Source of the DNA: Synaphobranchus kaupii | Lineage: Eukaryota > Chordata > Actinopteri > Anguilliformes > Synaphobranchidae | Direction: 5' to 3' | Assembly: GCA_029718625.1 (NCBI GenBank) | Contig: CM056391.1 | Coordinates: forward strand, 968,162-1,032,161 | Length of the DNA stretch: 64,000 nt | In this document: positions 30,842 to 42,762 of the stretch, in pieces | Numbering within the stretch: the stretch's first letter is position 1 | Layout: each line of letters opens with the position of its first letter | Notes under the pieces: generated by a model | Database searches by the model: none | Told to the model about the DNA's origin: nothing | Seen by the model: only the letters and a program-made list of their open reading frames with translations | Translations under genes and position numbers: made by a program

Positions 30842-32912
30842 ATGGCTCCCACTCTGCTACTCTTCCTCACCATCCTCTTCCTCTCTGTACTGCCAGGTAG
30901 GCCTCGTTTCTCACACTGTATACTGAATACTGGTACATTGTAGCAGTGAGACTGTATCATAAAATTGAATGAATGATTATATTACTGAAGCTTGTAGTTT
31001 TCACAAATAAAAGATGAATATGATATAATGAGTCTTTTTTTCACAATCAGGGTACTGCTCAGGAACTTAAACAAACCCTGGCTATGTACTTTGAATGCAT
31101 GTGCTTCTCTCTTTACTTGCTGTTGGCAAGTTTACTTTCTTTTGACCAACAATTCATAATGAATCAAAATCAAAAAGTTTCACGAATTTAAGAAGCCAAA
31201 AGAAACTGTCTTTGCATGTGTGGCATCAATCTCAGTTTATATATTCTTCTTTCTTCATAAAAGTTTTCATTAACTCTTGCATTGCATCCTCTTTCCCTTC
31301 TTATTGTCATAGCCATTAAAACCACTTCATGCAAAAAAATCCTTTTCAGGAAGCTGAACAGATAAAATGCAATGTTTGTGCATTTTGTAGTTGTAAGGTT
31401 ACTTTAGATTAGTCATTTGGCAAACGCTCTTAACCAGAGTGACATACAGTAGTTAATAACATAAGTGTTACTCTCAGAAATACAAAAATGTGGCATTACC
31501 AAGAAGGCACAGAGACCCATTTATAATCACTAAATGCCATGTAAATCCAACAAAAAACTATTTGTGTCTTAGTAGTAAATACATTTTTTAACATATAGTT
31601 TTGAACTAGAAGTGTCAACCAACAATGAAAGCATGACAATGTCTCATATCAGTATGTATGATATTTTAGATAATTTAAAGCCAAGTATCTGCAACAGTTG
31701 AAACATTATGACCTTTTCACACTTCACATACACTGCCTGGCAAAAAAATAAGTCGCAGTTGCACCAGTCATGCATAGTGCCCACTGTACAAACCTCTGGA
31801 GGCAGTGTTATGATCTGGGGTTACTTCAATTGGTCAGGTCTAGGCTCAGCAACGTTATGCAGCAATAAAATGAAGTCAGCTGAGTACCTGAATGTACTGA
31901 ATGACCAGGTTATCCCATCAATGGGCATATTCCAGGACGACAATGCCAAGATTCATCGGGCTCAAATTGTGAAAGAGTGGTTCAGGGAGCATGAGGAATC
32001 ATTTTCACACATGAATTGGCCACCAGAGTCCTGACCTTAACCCCATTGAAAGTCTTTGGGATGTGCTGGAGAAGACTTCACGGAGTGGTTCGACTCTCCC
32101 GTCGTCAATACAAGATCTCGGCCAAAAATTAATGCAAGTCTGGACGGAAATAAATGTTGTGACGTTGCATAAGGTTGTCGAAACAATGCCACGACAAATG
32201 TGCGCCATAATCAAAGCTAAAGGCGGTCCAACAAAATATTACAGTGTGCGACTTTTTTTTTGGCCGGGCAGTGTACATTGCATGATTATAATAGCTCATA
32301 GTTTTACCAAAAAGAGATGCAGCTATAATGTTGTTCTGTAAGTGTGAATACACACAGAAATGGCTGCAAACCCACAGAAAAATGTATTTTGCACTTTACT
32401 GTCGTGAGCAGAAATGACGTAAACCACAGGAAATTATGCAGACCTGGAGCCAAAAATAACGCTAAAGCTGTAAGCACAGGAAAGCATGTGGGCTGAGATT
32501 CGGCTGTCCTACAGACTGCGCTTTACTCTGCTGTGACGGTAAAATGAGCCCATACTGATGAAGTGTGTGTTTCTCTCTGCATGTGCTGACGCTGTGACCA
32601 CAGTGAGTCATGTAGCTGTACAGAGCGGAAGATCAGTCACTATCCCACGTCTCTATGATAGAAAATATGAACATTATGTGAAATACTGGTGTTCTGGGTC
32701 AGACTGGTATAACTGTTGTATTGTAGTATGCACTGACTCTCCAAAAGTTAAAGATGAAACATCAATCAGTGATGACCCCACCCATCATGTCTTCACTGTT
32801 ACCATGAAAAAGCTGAAGACGGGGGACTCTGGATATTACTGGTGTGCTATAGAGATTAAGGATAAATTCACTCTAGATAAGGGCTCATATCTGTACCTGT
32901 CAATCACTGCTG
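30842..32912 (+). pseudogene. CD300/PIGRL-like copy F, signal and V exons, acceptor lost
   Basis: The signal exon 30842-30896 is intact. The V exon 32583-32912 is open and ends at a normal donor, but the base before it is T, not G: the acceptor reads TCTGCAT where other copies read TCTGCAG. Normal splicing of exon 1 to exon 2 is therefore unlikely. As in A, the canonical B-strand cysteine is Arg (IPRLYD). Intron 1 contains a Tc1-like element. No V2, stalk, membrane or tail exon follows before gene C2 starts at 34653. Because the same layout is seen in B, loss of the 3' exons predates the tandem duplication. Confidence 0.75.
31731..32273 (+). mobile_element. Tc1/mariner-like internally deleted element in intron 1 of F
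   Basis: 543 bp, ends CACTGCC and GGCAGTG, TA on both sides. The empty site survives in intron 1 of C (CTTCACATACTTTACATG near 9470). The transposase C-terminal part keeps FQDDN and WPPES but the element lacks the N-terminal domain. Confidence 0.9.
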
Positions 32913-34520
32913 GTAAGATGGCTGCAGCACACACTGCACTCAGTGAGATCTGCTTCCCAAATGACGGCATCTTCATTTCTCCCTGTGATTTCCGTTCTAC
33001 TGTAAACTGTTGCACTCTGGGTAAATTAGGGATTCTAGCGCTTGTCCTAGAAACATTGAGTTTTTCTGTTCATTGTTTATCTGCAAAACGATTGGTTAAT
33101 TTTGACTCTACATAAAAAATTACATTGTGGTGCCAACCTCAATGGTACTTGCAGTTTTCTTGCCATCCAACTCCTCACAGTATCCATGAGAGTATATCAT
33201 TTTCTTTGGTCTGTAAATGACCTGTGCAGTTTATTTAATGTACCTGCCAATACTTAATGTAATGCATTTAAAGTGTAGCCTGCTTCTAAAGGAATCACTT
33301 GTCACATTGTACAATATAGAATTAGTTGATCTGACTGATTAGTTTTATTTGGGTGTTAATATGGGGAATTTATTCTTCATGCCATTCAAAGCTATTTATG
33401 GCATAATGTGGCCTGAGGATAAATGATCCTTCTAAAGACAATAAAAGTGTCAGATTAAGAGTAATTAGCATCTTGTTTGTGGGATTAAACTGATTTCTGG
33501 GTGTAATATTTTGCGGTTTTGCTGTTCACACAATAAATATCATCCCCCTGAATGGTGCAGGATACTTATCTTAAGGTTCTGTGACTTGTGGAACTTGCAT
33601 TTAATTTTCATCCCTCATATCTTTACAAACTTTCCTTCATTCCTTTCACTGTTTTTTATTACACTTTTTTAATCGGGCTGAAGGGTGATCATGTTAAAAC
33701 CCAAATGATCTTGATATCTATGTCTGCATGTTCTCTGTCTGTTCAGTAGGGGGCAGCAACGTGACTATAGAGGACGGTCCCAACAGGAATTCTGTGTGCA
33801 AGAATAAGAGAAGAGGCCCGGATGCTCAGAAACGTGAGGAACCAGAGGATTCCTGTTCCAGAGCATCAAATACAGCCATTACCCCATTTCAAATGTTTGA
33901 CTCTGCTGCCCTCGGTTCGACGAGAAAGACACCTTCAGTTTACTTGCTTGATAATGTGCTGTTGCCCTCTGCTCATGCCCCTGATGCCCTAATTCTCTTT
34001 GCCTGTTTGTTAGTTAATTTGCCTGTCTGTTTGTTGTTTTGTTCCTGCCATTGCTACTTCAAAGTAAAAGCTCTTGTTACTTTTTCCACCCACATGGTCT
34101 CAAGTATATCTCTGCATCTGGGTCCATCCCTGAAATCTCGCTGCCATTGTGACAGGGAGCCCAAAAACAAGTCTAGAGCAGTTCAATTTTTTTTTCTAAC
34201 AGAGCTTTTACAGTGGTCTGAATGTTACATGGTGTTCATTTTAAGGTAGTGCAATATCATTCATAATTATTCATAATTTTATGTATCAATAGGGTCCCAC
34301 CCCAGTGACGAGCGTTTGTACCTTTTTAGGCAGTTTTTCATGCATTTTTTCTGAGAGTGTATTTTATTATCCCTGTTTTATACATAAAGTCATAAAGTGC
34401 TGTACATTGGGCAAAAGATAATACATAAAGATGTATGAAATGAAAATAATAGACATCCTGCTCTGGCCACTGAGAGACCACAGCATACAGAGCACAGGGG
34501 ACCAGAGATGGGGTCTGAGA
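32913..34520 (+). other. Intergenic region between F and C2
   Basis: Collinear with 6496-8150. It holds the 3' block with AATAAAAG near 33440 and the repeated block at 33728-34000. The frame there is open for 173 codons, but other copies are interrupted, so no gene is called. Confidence 0.5.
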
Positions 34521-34523
34521 TAA

Positions 34524-34568
34524 ACAGGAAGTAAGAATCACGCTAAAGGGAGCTCTTCTCTCTGACGG

Positions 34569-34622
<54 letters not shown>

Positions 34623-34623
34623 A
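34524..34623 (+). promoter_or_regulatory. ETS-type motif and CA repeat upstream of gene C2
   Basis: ACAGGAAGTA at 34524-34533, then a CA tract at 34571-34623 that is longer than in C (8204-8236). The ATG follows at 34653. Confidence 0.4.
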
Positions 34624-34652
34624 GAGCACACACGCATACCTGTAAGGCACAT

Positions 34653-37600
34653 ATGGCTCCTATTCTGCTACTCTTCCTCACCGTCCTCTTCCTCTCTGTA
34701 CTGCCAGGTACGACTCGTTTCTCACACTGTATACTGAATACTGGGACATTGTAGCAGTGAGGCTGTCTGTATCATAAACCTGAATGAATGAGTTATCCTG
34801 AAGCCTGTAGTTTGCATGAATAAAATATGAATATGATGTGATTAAATTTTACTTTTTATCGCTGAGCAATACTCATGAAAATAAACGGACCCTGCTACTT
34901 TAAGAAAGAAATTTAAATGCCAAACAAAACTATGTTTCTACATGTGGCATCAATCTCAGTTTCTATATTTTTGTTTCTTCATAAACGTTTTCATAAACTC
35001 TTGCATTGCATCCTCTTTTCTTTCTTATTGCCATTGCCATTAAAACCACTTCATGCAAAAGAAATCCTGTTTATGAAGCTGAACAGATAAAAATGTAATG
35101 TTTGTGCATTTTGTAGTTGTAAGGTTACTTTAGATTACAATCATTTGGCAAACGCTCTTAACCAGAGCGACATACAGAATGCGGCATCACCAAGAAGGCT
35201 TAGAGACCCATTTATAATCACTAAATGTTATGTAAACCCAATAAACAACTATTTGTATTGTAGTAGTTAATACATTTTTAACACATAGTTTTGGACTGGA
35301 AGTGTCAACATACAATTCTGTCAGGACAGCTCACGTATTTAAATTAAATGGTTAATGAATGAATGTGCTGCATAATTATTTTAGTTTGGCAGTGAATGGA
35401 TCTGCTTTAGTACTGCTCCGGAGCACAGGCATCTCCCCCCGCTAAACAGGAGAAGACCAGAAACCCCCCCATACTAAAGCAGATCCAAACGACAGGAAGC
35501 TGGGGTGGTGGAGGGTGACAGCAAATTTCTTTTAACACAAGCCGTCAGCAACAAAGAGCAGCGCATCAGCATTCAAGCAGTACAGAGATAACTAATTATT
35601 GGCTTATAAAGGGCGCTCCATTAGAGGTGTGTGCATGTGATTGGTTGAGTATGTGATGTGTGATTGCTAGCCGACCATGGTCAGCTACAGCGAGAGGTTC
35701 TCCGACAGAATTTAGTCTGCGAACTCGTTCGCGACGCTCATTGAAAGCATGACAATGTCTGATATCAGTATGTGTGATATTCTAATTAAAGCCAAGTATC
35801 AGTTGCAACATTATGACCTTTTAACACTTCACATACTTTAGTTTACATGATTAGAATAGCTCAGAGTTTTACCAAAAAGAGATGGAGCTATGATCTTGTT
35901 CTCTAAATGTGAATACTGACAGAAATGGCTTCAAACCCACAATAAAATGTATTGTGCCCTTTATTGTGGTGAGCAGAGAGGATTTAACCACAGGAAATAA
36001 ATCTGCTCTGTCGCCTCTACTATAATAACTCCGAACCTGAAAGCACAGGAAAACAAGGGGGATTCATGCATAGCCTGAGAGTCGGCTGCCCTACAGATTG
36101 CGCTTTACTCTGCTGTGACGGTAAAATGAGCCCATACTGATGAAGTGTGTGTTTCTCTCTGCAGGTGCTGACGCTGTGTCCACAGTGAGTCATGTAGCTG
36201 TACAGAGCGGAAGATCTGTCACTATCCCATGTCTCTATGATAGAAAATATGAACATTATGTGAAATACTGGTGTCATGGTAGATACTGGATTATATGTTC
36301 TTCTGTAGTGCGCACTGACTCTCCAAAAGTTGAAGGAGAAACGTTGATCACTGATGACCCCACCCATCATGTCTTCACTGTTACCATGAAAAAGCTGAAG
36401 ACGGGGGACTCTGGATATTACTGGTGTGCTGTAGAGATAAAGGATAAATGGACTGAAGATGAGAGCTCATATCTGTACCTGTGGATCACTGCAGGTAAGA
36501 TGGCTGCTGCACACACTGCACTCAGTGAGAACTGCTTCCCAACCTCTTAATGACGGCATCTTCACTTCTCCCCGTGATTTCCAACCATACACTGCGCACT
36601 ACTTTCTACTGTAAACTGTTGCACTCTGGGTAAATTAGTGATTCTAGCGGTTGTCCTAGCAACATTGAGTATTTCTTTTCATTGTTAATCTGCAAAACCA
36701 TTGGTTCTTTTTGACTCTACATAAAGAATGACATTGTGGTGCCAACCTCAATGGTACTTGCAGTTTTCTTGCTATCCAAGTCCTCACAGTATCCATGAGA
36801 GTATGAAAATAATTTTCTTTGGCCTACTTTTGCAGTTTATTTCGATTTCAGGGGGGAAATCAAAGCTGCAATGCAACGTTTTTTTTTCCTTTCTGTGGTG
36901 TTCAGGTACTCCTGGCCTCTGGGTTGACCAACAGGAGGTGACCGGTGTGGAAGGGGGCCATGTCAGTGTGCAGTGTCACTATAATGAACTGTACGACAGG
37001 AAGAGCTGGTGCAGGGCTGGGGGCTCCTGTGTGGAAGTGAGTTCTGGTAAATCTGGAAGATCAGAGATCAAAGATGTCAGCTCTAAAAAAGTCTTCAATG
37101 TGACGATGAGGGAGCTGAACAGGGAGGACACAGGCTGGTATTGGTGTGCTGCTGGAGAACTACAGATCCCTGTTCACATCACTGTCACTCAGAAAACTAC
37201 AACTACCACAGTCACCACATGTAAGGAACTCTAATTAAACAAGCCTGTATAAAAATGCATAATAATATTTTAAATGGTATTTTCTGTCACTTTCTCTCTG
37301 TGAGGGTTGAAAATGGGTGTAAATGGAATGTTGTAAAAACAAGTTTCACTAACTGTTGCTAGCAGTCCTGTAGTAATGTGCAGACTGGCTTGTAGATGCA
37401 TGTTGGGAGTTCTGTTCTTCTTTTACATGACCACAGCATTACAACACACACAAACACACATGACGCAATAAAAGATGGTGAGTAACTTCCTTAAGCATTT
37501 ATTGTTTGAAATGTATTGTTCTCAATTGGGGGTGGAACCATTTAAAATATAAATTTACAGCTGAAATATGACTAGAAATAGAAAAAGAAACCGATTGTGT

Positions 37601-40600
37601 CACGTGGCAATGTTAAAAAGCATTAGACAATAGAGTACAGTTGAGCTACACTTGAATTTTCCTTATGTAATCCCAGGGTCTCAACCAAAATATTAGTTTG
37701 TAACTGACACATTTAAGTTAACGGTAGATCCATTGTGAGGAGTTTTTTTAATGTAGATGGTAAAAGACACTTACAATAACATAACATGAATGATTTAAAT
37801 GCTAAAATAAAAGATAATGACTGATTTTTTTTTACAATTTCAGTCTGGACTTTGCATTTGCTGACAGGCACCATGGCATCTCCCTCTCAATCCTACGAGA
37901 ACAACACAGTAATCATCACAACAGAAGCATCTCCTACTGTCCAAAAGACCAGTCGTCCGGATCATGGAAGTCAGTGGTGTTCCAGGTGAGTTTTGTGTTG
38001 TCCCCTTAACTTTTACTCTTTGAGTGTATGAGGCGAGTCTATATCCATCCCTTTGTGTCTGGAAGCATCTTTCCCACTTCCCTGCAAGCAGGAAGGTTGT
38101 TGTGGGACTTGAGACAACAGCTGTATTTGGGTTCATTCGGCTCTTTTGCGGCCTGCAGATTTCAGTGCGCTGCTGGTGACACAAGGTGCAACCAGAGGCT
38201 TGGAAATAAGTTGCAAAGTGAGCAAAAACATTATCTGTAGTGCACTCAATGAATTACACTCAAACCAAAGTCTTTTCTGCGCAGTGCACAGACCTGCTTG
38301 CAAAGGACTCTGGGGGTGCTGAGCCAAACCGCGGTTGCTTCGGTGTTCCTAATATGCACTGCCGTCGCCGTTTGGAAGATTTGCCAATACCGCAGTAAGT
38401 CATGTGATCATTCCATTCAATAGTGTATTTATCAGGCAAGTGTTTTAATTCATTATTGTCTGCATGACATTCCATTCCATTGCAGTAGGCTATGCTCTTA
38501 GCCAGTGAGACTTACGACAGTAGAGAGTATCAGTATTAGTCTCAAGGAATTACAAAAGTGTGAAATCACCAAGAAAGTATCTTTGCCAAATCCAATTAGG
38601 CAATTAAAAAACAAAACACAGCTGAGACATGTGTAGGCTAGTTCTCACACACATGTTAAATTACGGTAGCCTAGGCTATATCTAAGGAGGATTTTCAATA
38701 GCAGGCTTACTCCAAAGCATAAAGGACTAACTAAATGAGCTGCTCCTGGGTTGCCTAGATTTTCAAACAATTCTGTACAAAATGGTGCATTATTCTGATT
38801 CATGTTTGAATTACAGTCACAAAGTACAGTATCAGGCTGTATAGCTTCACAAGCTCATTATCTGAACCCTTGATTGCCTTTTTTATCTATAGCAACAAAA
38901 CAGCCTACGGGGTGACAAAATAGGTGATGTAATCTCAGGCAACATGATTCCATTAACCCAGGAACTTTGTACATTAGCAAACAAGGTGAAGGAAATGACC
39001 AATTACTGAATAATCAAAACAAACGTATGTGAATGATATTGTTACATTCGCACCATGAAGTTGGCTCCTGTTTGTAAACACAAGCAAATCCGCTACCATT
39101 GCATATCCAACCTATCTTTACACAAATACCTGTAATTATATGTATTATTGCAACATCACATTGCTTAGTAGGTGTCAGCACTTAATTTATTGTTATGAAA
39201 AGGACCCGTAGCTTCTACATATGGGGGTGCCATTTGTAAACTTTCCCTGCTAAAAAACGTGCTTCACTTTTTCCAGATTTAGCCCAAACTTTGCCTTGTT
39301 TTTTCTCAGATTTAACAAAAAACACCCCCAAATAATGCACTGCAATTTTCACATGCCACTTTTTTCCACATATATATAATTAAGAATTATATGTTAAATC
39401 TAAATATAAATCTTATATCTAAATCTAAATCTTATATCTAAATCTTATATCTAAATCTAAATCTTATATCTATATCTAAATATTATATCTAAATCTAAAT
39501 ATTATATCTTAATCTAAAAATTATATCTAAATCTAAATCTTATATCTAAATCTAAATCTTATATCTAAAATCTAAATCTTGGGTTTGAACAAATGGCACG
39601 GATATGCTAAATCTCATACATATGCAAATTGGAAACGCCTCCTAACCAGCCCATCATCAGGAAATGGGCGCGAAGCTGTGAGAAGCAGCAAGACGGCTAT
39701 CATGATCAAAAGCAAAATGGAGAATTCCAGCAATTTAGCTAATCTAATTGAACGTGCGGTTGCAGCTGGGGTAACAGATGCTCTACAGACCCAATGTGCG
39801 TTACCAACACCAGACACAACGTCTTCATCTGACACAGCAGTGCCATCGGTAAGTTTTTATTTATTTTTGTAGTTTTCAATGTGTCCATGGCATGGTACCC
39901 TGGAGAAAATGATGGGGGTGGGGGGTATAGCTAGCTGGATACAAATGCATAACATAGCATTGTAGCTTATAGTTTAGATATAAGATTTAGATTTAGATAT
40001 AAGATTTAGATTTAGATATAATTTTTAGATTAAGATATAATATTTAGATTTAGATATAATATTTAGATGTAGATATAAGATTTAGATTTAGATTTAGATA
40101 TAAGATTTAGATTTAGATTTAACATATAATTCTTAATTATATATATGTGGAAAAAGTGGCATGTGAAAATTGCAGTGCATTATTTGGGGGGTGTTTTTTG
40201 TTAAATCTGAGAAAAACGAGGCAAAGTTTGGGCTAAATCTGGAAAAAGTGAAGGCAGTTTTTTTAGCAGGGAAGTTTACAAATGGCACCCCATATCTACA
40301 TAGCCTACACAGCTTCTAGAAGCAGGCCTTGCTTCCAGCAGTAACTCTTATCGGAGGGCTAGGTGAATGTTTTCACCACAGTTCTGTTCTTCAAATGGAA
40401 ATGTGGTCCACAGTTTCAACTTCAGTTATTACCAAAAAGTTATTCCTTTATCTTTGAAACATCCTCGAGGCCATTGAAAATTTTTAATCTAAACTTTTTT
40501 TTTTCCTTCTAAAGTTTTAGGATGTGTCCTGTATTAAATGATACACTCAGACCAACGCGACTGAAAGGAACCATAGCCTAAGCTACTACCACGACAACAA

Positions 40601-40822
40601 CAAAAATAAGTAAAGGAAATGCAAATGCATAACTAGTTTAATGTTTCAGGGTAGAGATGAGATAACTGAGTGTGAAAATCAACGGTGCGGTATCAGTAGT
40701 TTAATCACTAGCCTTTGTGACCCCGTTTCATCGTTTTATTCTGCCTTGTGTTTGTTGGGGTAGGAGCGCTGCAATGGAGAGAGAACAGTGAATACGTGGG
40801 ACGTCTAACGCAGCCAAAGTAA
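34653..40822 (+). CDS. CD300/PIGRL-like receptor C2, two V domains, short tail
   Basis: Six exons, all in phase: 34653-34707 (signal), 36165-36494 (V1), 36906-37220 (V2), 37844-37985 (stalk), 38285-38394 (membrane) and 40764-40822 (tail); 336 residues, the same length as C. V1 cysteines are in IPCLYD, KYWC, IICSS and YYWC; V2 has VQC, SWC, GSC and WYWC. The membrane segment has no charged residue inside. The tail reads RALQWRENSEYVGRLTQPK: Tyr replaces the Asp of C, but the context (SEYVGR) does not meet the ITIM consensus. The last intron contains a 1075-bp foldback transposon absent from C and D. Likely a short-tail partner to the ITIM receptor E2; ligand unknown. Confidence 0.78.
39220..40294. 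mobile_element. Foldback/TIR element with exon-like insert in C2
   Basis: Terminal inverted repeats begin TATGGGGGTGCCATTTGTAA, with TCTACA duplicated outside both ends (39214-39219 and 40295-40300). The empty site in C reads CTTCTACATAGCC. Inside, arrays of AATCTAAATCTTATATCT units face each other (39395-39580 and 39965-40120), so the element can fold on itself. The centre holds an open frame (39579-39872) whose last part, from MENSSNLANLIERAV, runs to a consensus donor-like GTAAGT at 39849. It resembles a non-autonomous DNA transposon carrying a single first exon. Superfamily undecided (6-8 bp target duplication). Confidence 0.8.
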
Positions 40823-41027
40823 CACCAGCGAGCCCTATGATGACCACAAAGATTTTGTTGTTTAAAAGCACTGGATCCCGTCCACAGAATCAGTATGATG
40901 CTTTTCAACCTTTTTTTATTGCACATAGAGTCGCCGTAACACTGGTCTCACCAGAATTGTTCCAGTTTCAGCTTATAACGACTGAATATCTGTACCTTAA
41001 ATTACCACATCACCACGGATCTTACGC

Positions 41028-41063
<36 letters not shown>

Positions 41064-42234
41064 ACGATGATTATGAACCATGATAATGATATGTACGTAT
41101 GTATATGATTTCAAACTAACACTCTTTAACAATGTATTCATCAGCTGTGCTATTTGTGGGCTAATTGTGTAAGAGGCTACACACATATAGGCTATAGGTT
41201 ACAAATGGTAGGCTAAATGTTATCTACACGATTGTATGTAATACCCAATGAGTTACAACGAAAAGTGTTAAAAAAAAGTTTTACAAAACAAGTATTTCCT
41301 TTACATGACAAAACTTTGCCTTGTTAATTTGTAAAATAGATAAAGGACTCATTTAAAATATGACGTATTTATTGTATCATGAACTCATTTTTAACTGAGG
41401 TGAACAAATATATATTTTTAAGGCGTATTTCAGGAAGGGGGCTCGATCGCCAAAATCAAGTCAAGAGCAGTTTCAATCCCTTTTTATTTACTGGTTCAAT
41501 CAGACTGGTCCAAACAGAGCTTTCACAGTGGTCTGAATGTTACGAAATTCATTTAAGGTGCTGCAATACCTTTCATAATCATATTTCCACTTATTAATAT
41601 TCTCGTGCTTATTCTTCAGTCGTCTTCTTCATGCTTCTCCTTGTGACATGATTTTTTGTTTGTTTTTATGGAACAAAAAAAATCATATATAGGCCTAGAT
41701 CAATATTGGCGCATAAATGGTCATTAGACCTGATATAATGTGCATCAGGGATAGTAAAATGGGTGCTCTTTTATCGCTATAATTATAGCCTCTCTGTGGA
41801 TATGAGCAGGAAATAGTGTCCACCAAATCACCTTCTGCATTGTTTAGTCGGTTGTTAGCAACAAACTCAGTGACCAGTAGAGGTCACTATTTCATTGTAA
41901 CGACACTCTCAGAAAGAAAGGGACCGTGGAGGTACATTAATGCTCTTTAAGGAACAAATTTGCCAAATGTATCTTCTGAGACCAATAATATTTTATGTGG
42001 GTATTAATAAGTACCTTTTTTGAGCAAAAAAGGTACACATAATTATGTATTGTTGGCTAGGGGCATAATTTTATATACATGTGGGGTACCACCCCAGTGA
42101 CAAGCGTTTGTACCTTCTTTGGCAAGTTTTCTTACCTTTTTTCTGAGTGTATTTTATTATCCCTTTTTAATACATATAATAAAATGCTTCACAATGTGGG
42201 GAAAGATAATACATAAGGATGTTATCTATATATA
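40823..42234. other. Intergenic region between C2 and E2
   Basis: Collinear with the region after C, including an ATT microsatellite at 41029-41061. No exon was recognised. Confidence 0.5.
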
Positions 42235-42546
42235 CAGTTGAAGTCGGAAGTTAGATACACTTTGGTTGAAGTCATTAAAACTCATTTTTAACCACTCCAC
42301 AGATTTCATGTTAGCAAACTATAGTGTTGGAAAGTCAGTTAGGACATCTACTTTTTGCATGACACAAGTAATTTTTCCAACAATTGTTTACAGACAGATT
42401 ATTTCACTTTTAATTCACTATATCACAATTCCAGTGGGTCAGAAGTTACATACACTAAGTTGACTGTGCCTTTAAATTTTAATATTTGGTCGCAATGAGT
42501 TTTAATGACTTCAACCTAAGTGCATGTAAACTTCCGACTTCAACTG
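42235..42546. mobile_element. Sleeping Beauty-type Tc1 MITE
   Basis: 312 bp with ends CAGTTGAAGTCGGAAGTT and AACTTCCGACTTCAACTG equivalents, TA on both sides. An internal AGTGGGTCAGAAGTTACATA segment lies where the second direct repeat of an IR/DR end would be. This is the terminal arrangement of salmonid/cyprinid Tc1-like elements of the Sleeping Beauty type. There is no transposase. It is absent from the matching site before D (about 15080). Confidence 0.9.
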
Positions 42547-42644
42547 TACATACACAGGAAATGATAATGATAGATATCCTGCTCTGGTGACAAACAGTAC
42601 AGACTACAGAGCATGAGGGACCAAAGAGGTGTGGACTGAGAGAA

Positions 42645-42695
42645 ACAGGAAGTGAGAATCATGCTAAAAAGAGGTGGTCTGTCTAACGGACACAC

Positions 42696-42749
<54 letters not shown>
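42645..42749 (+). promoter_or_regulatory. ETS-type motif and CA repeat upstream of gene E2
   Basis: ACAGGAAGTG at 42645-42654, then a CA/TA-rich tract (42691-42749) ending 13 nt before the ATG, as in D. Confidence 0.4.
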
Positions 42750-42751
<2 letters not shown>

Positions 42752-42762
42752 TTAATGCACAT

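Noticed and set aside
40764..40822. ITIM in the C2 tail (SEYVGR)
   Set aside because: The +3 position is Arg rather than Ile, Val or Leu.
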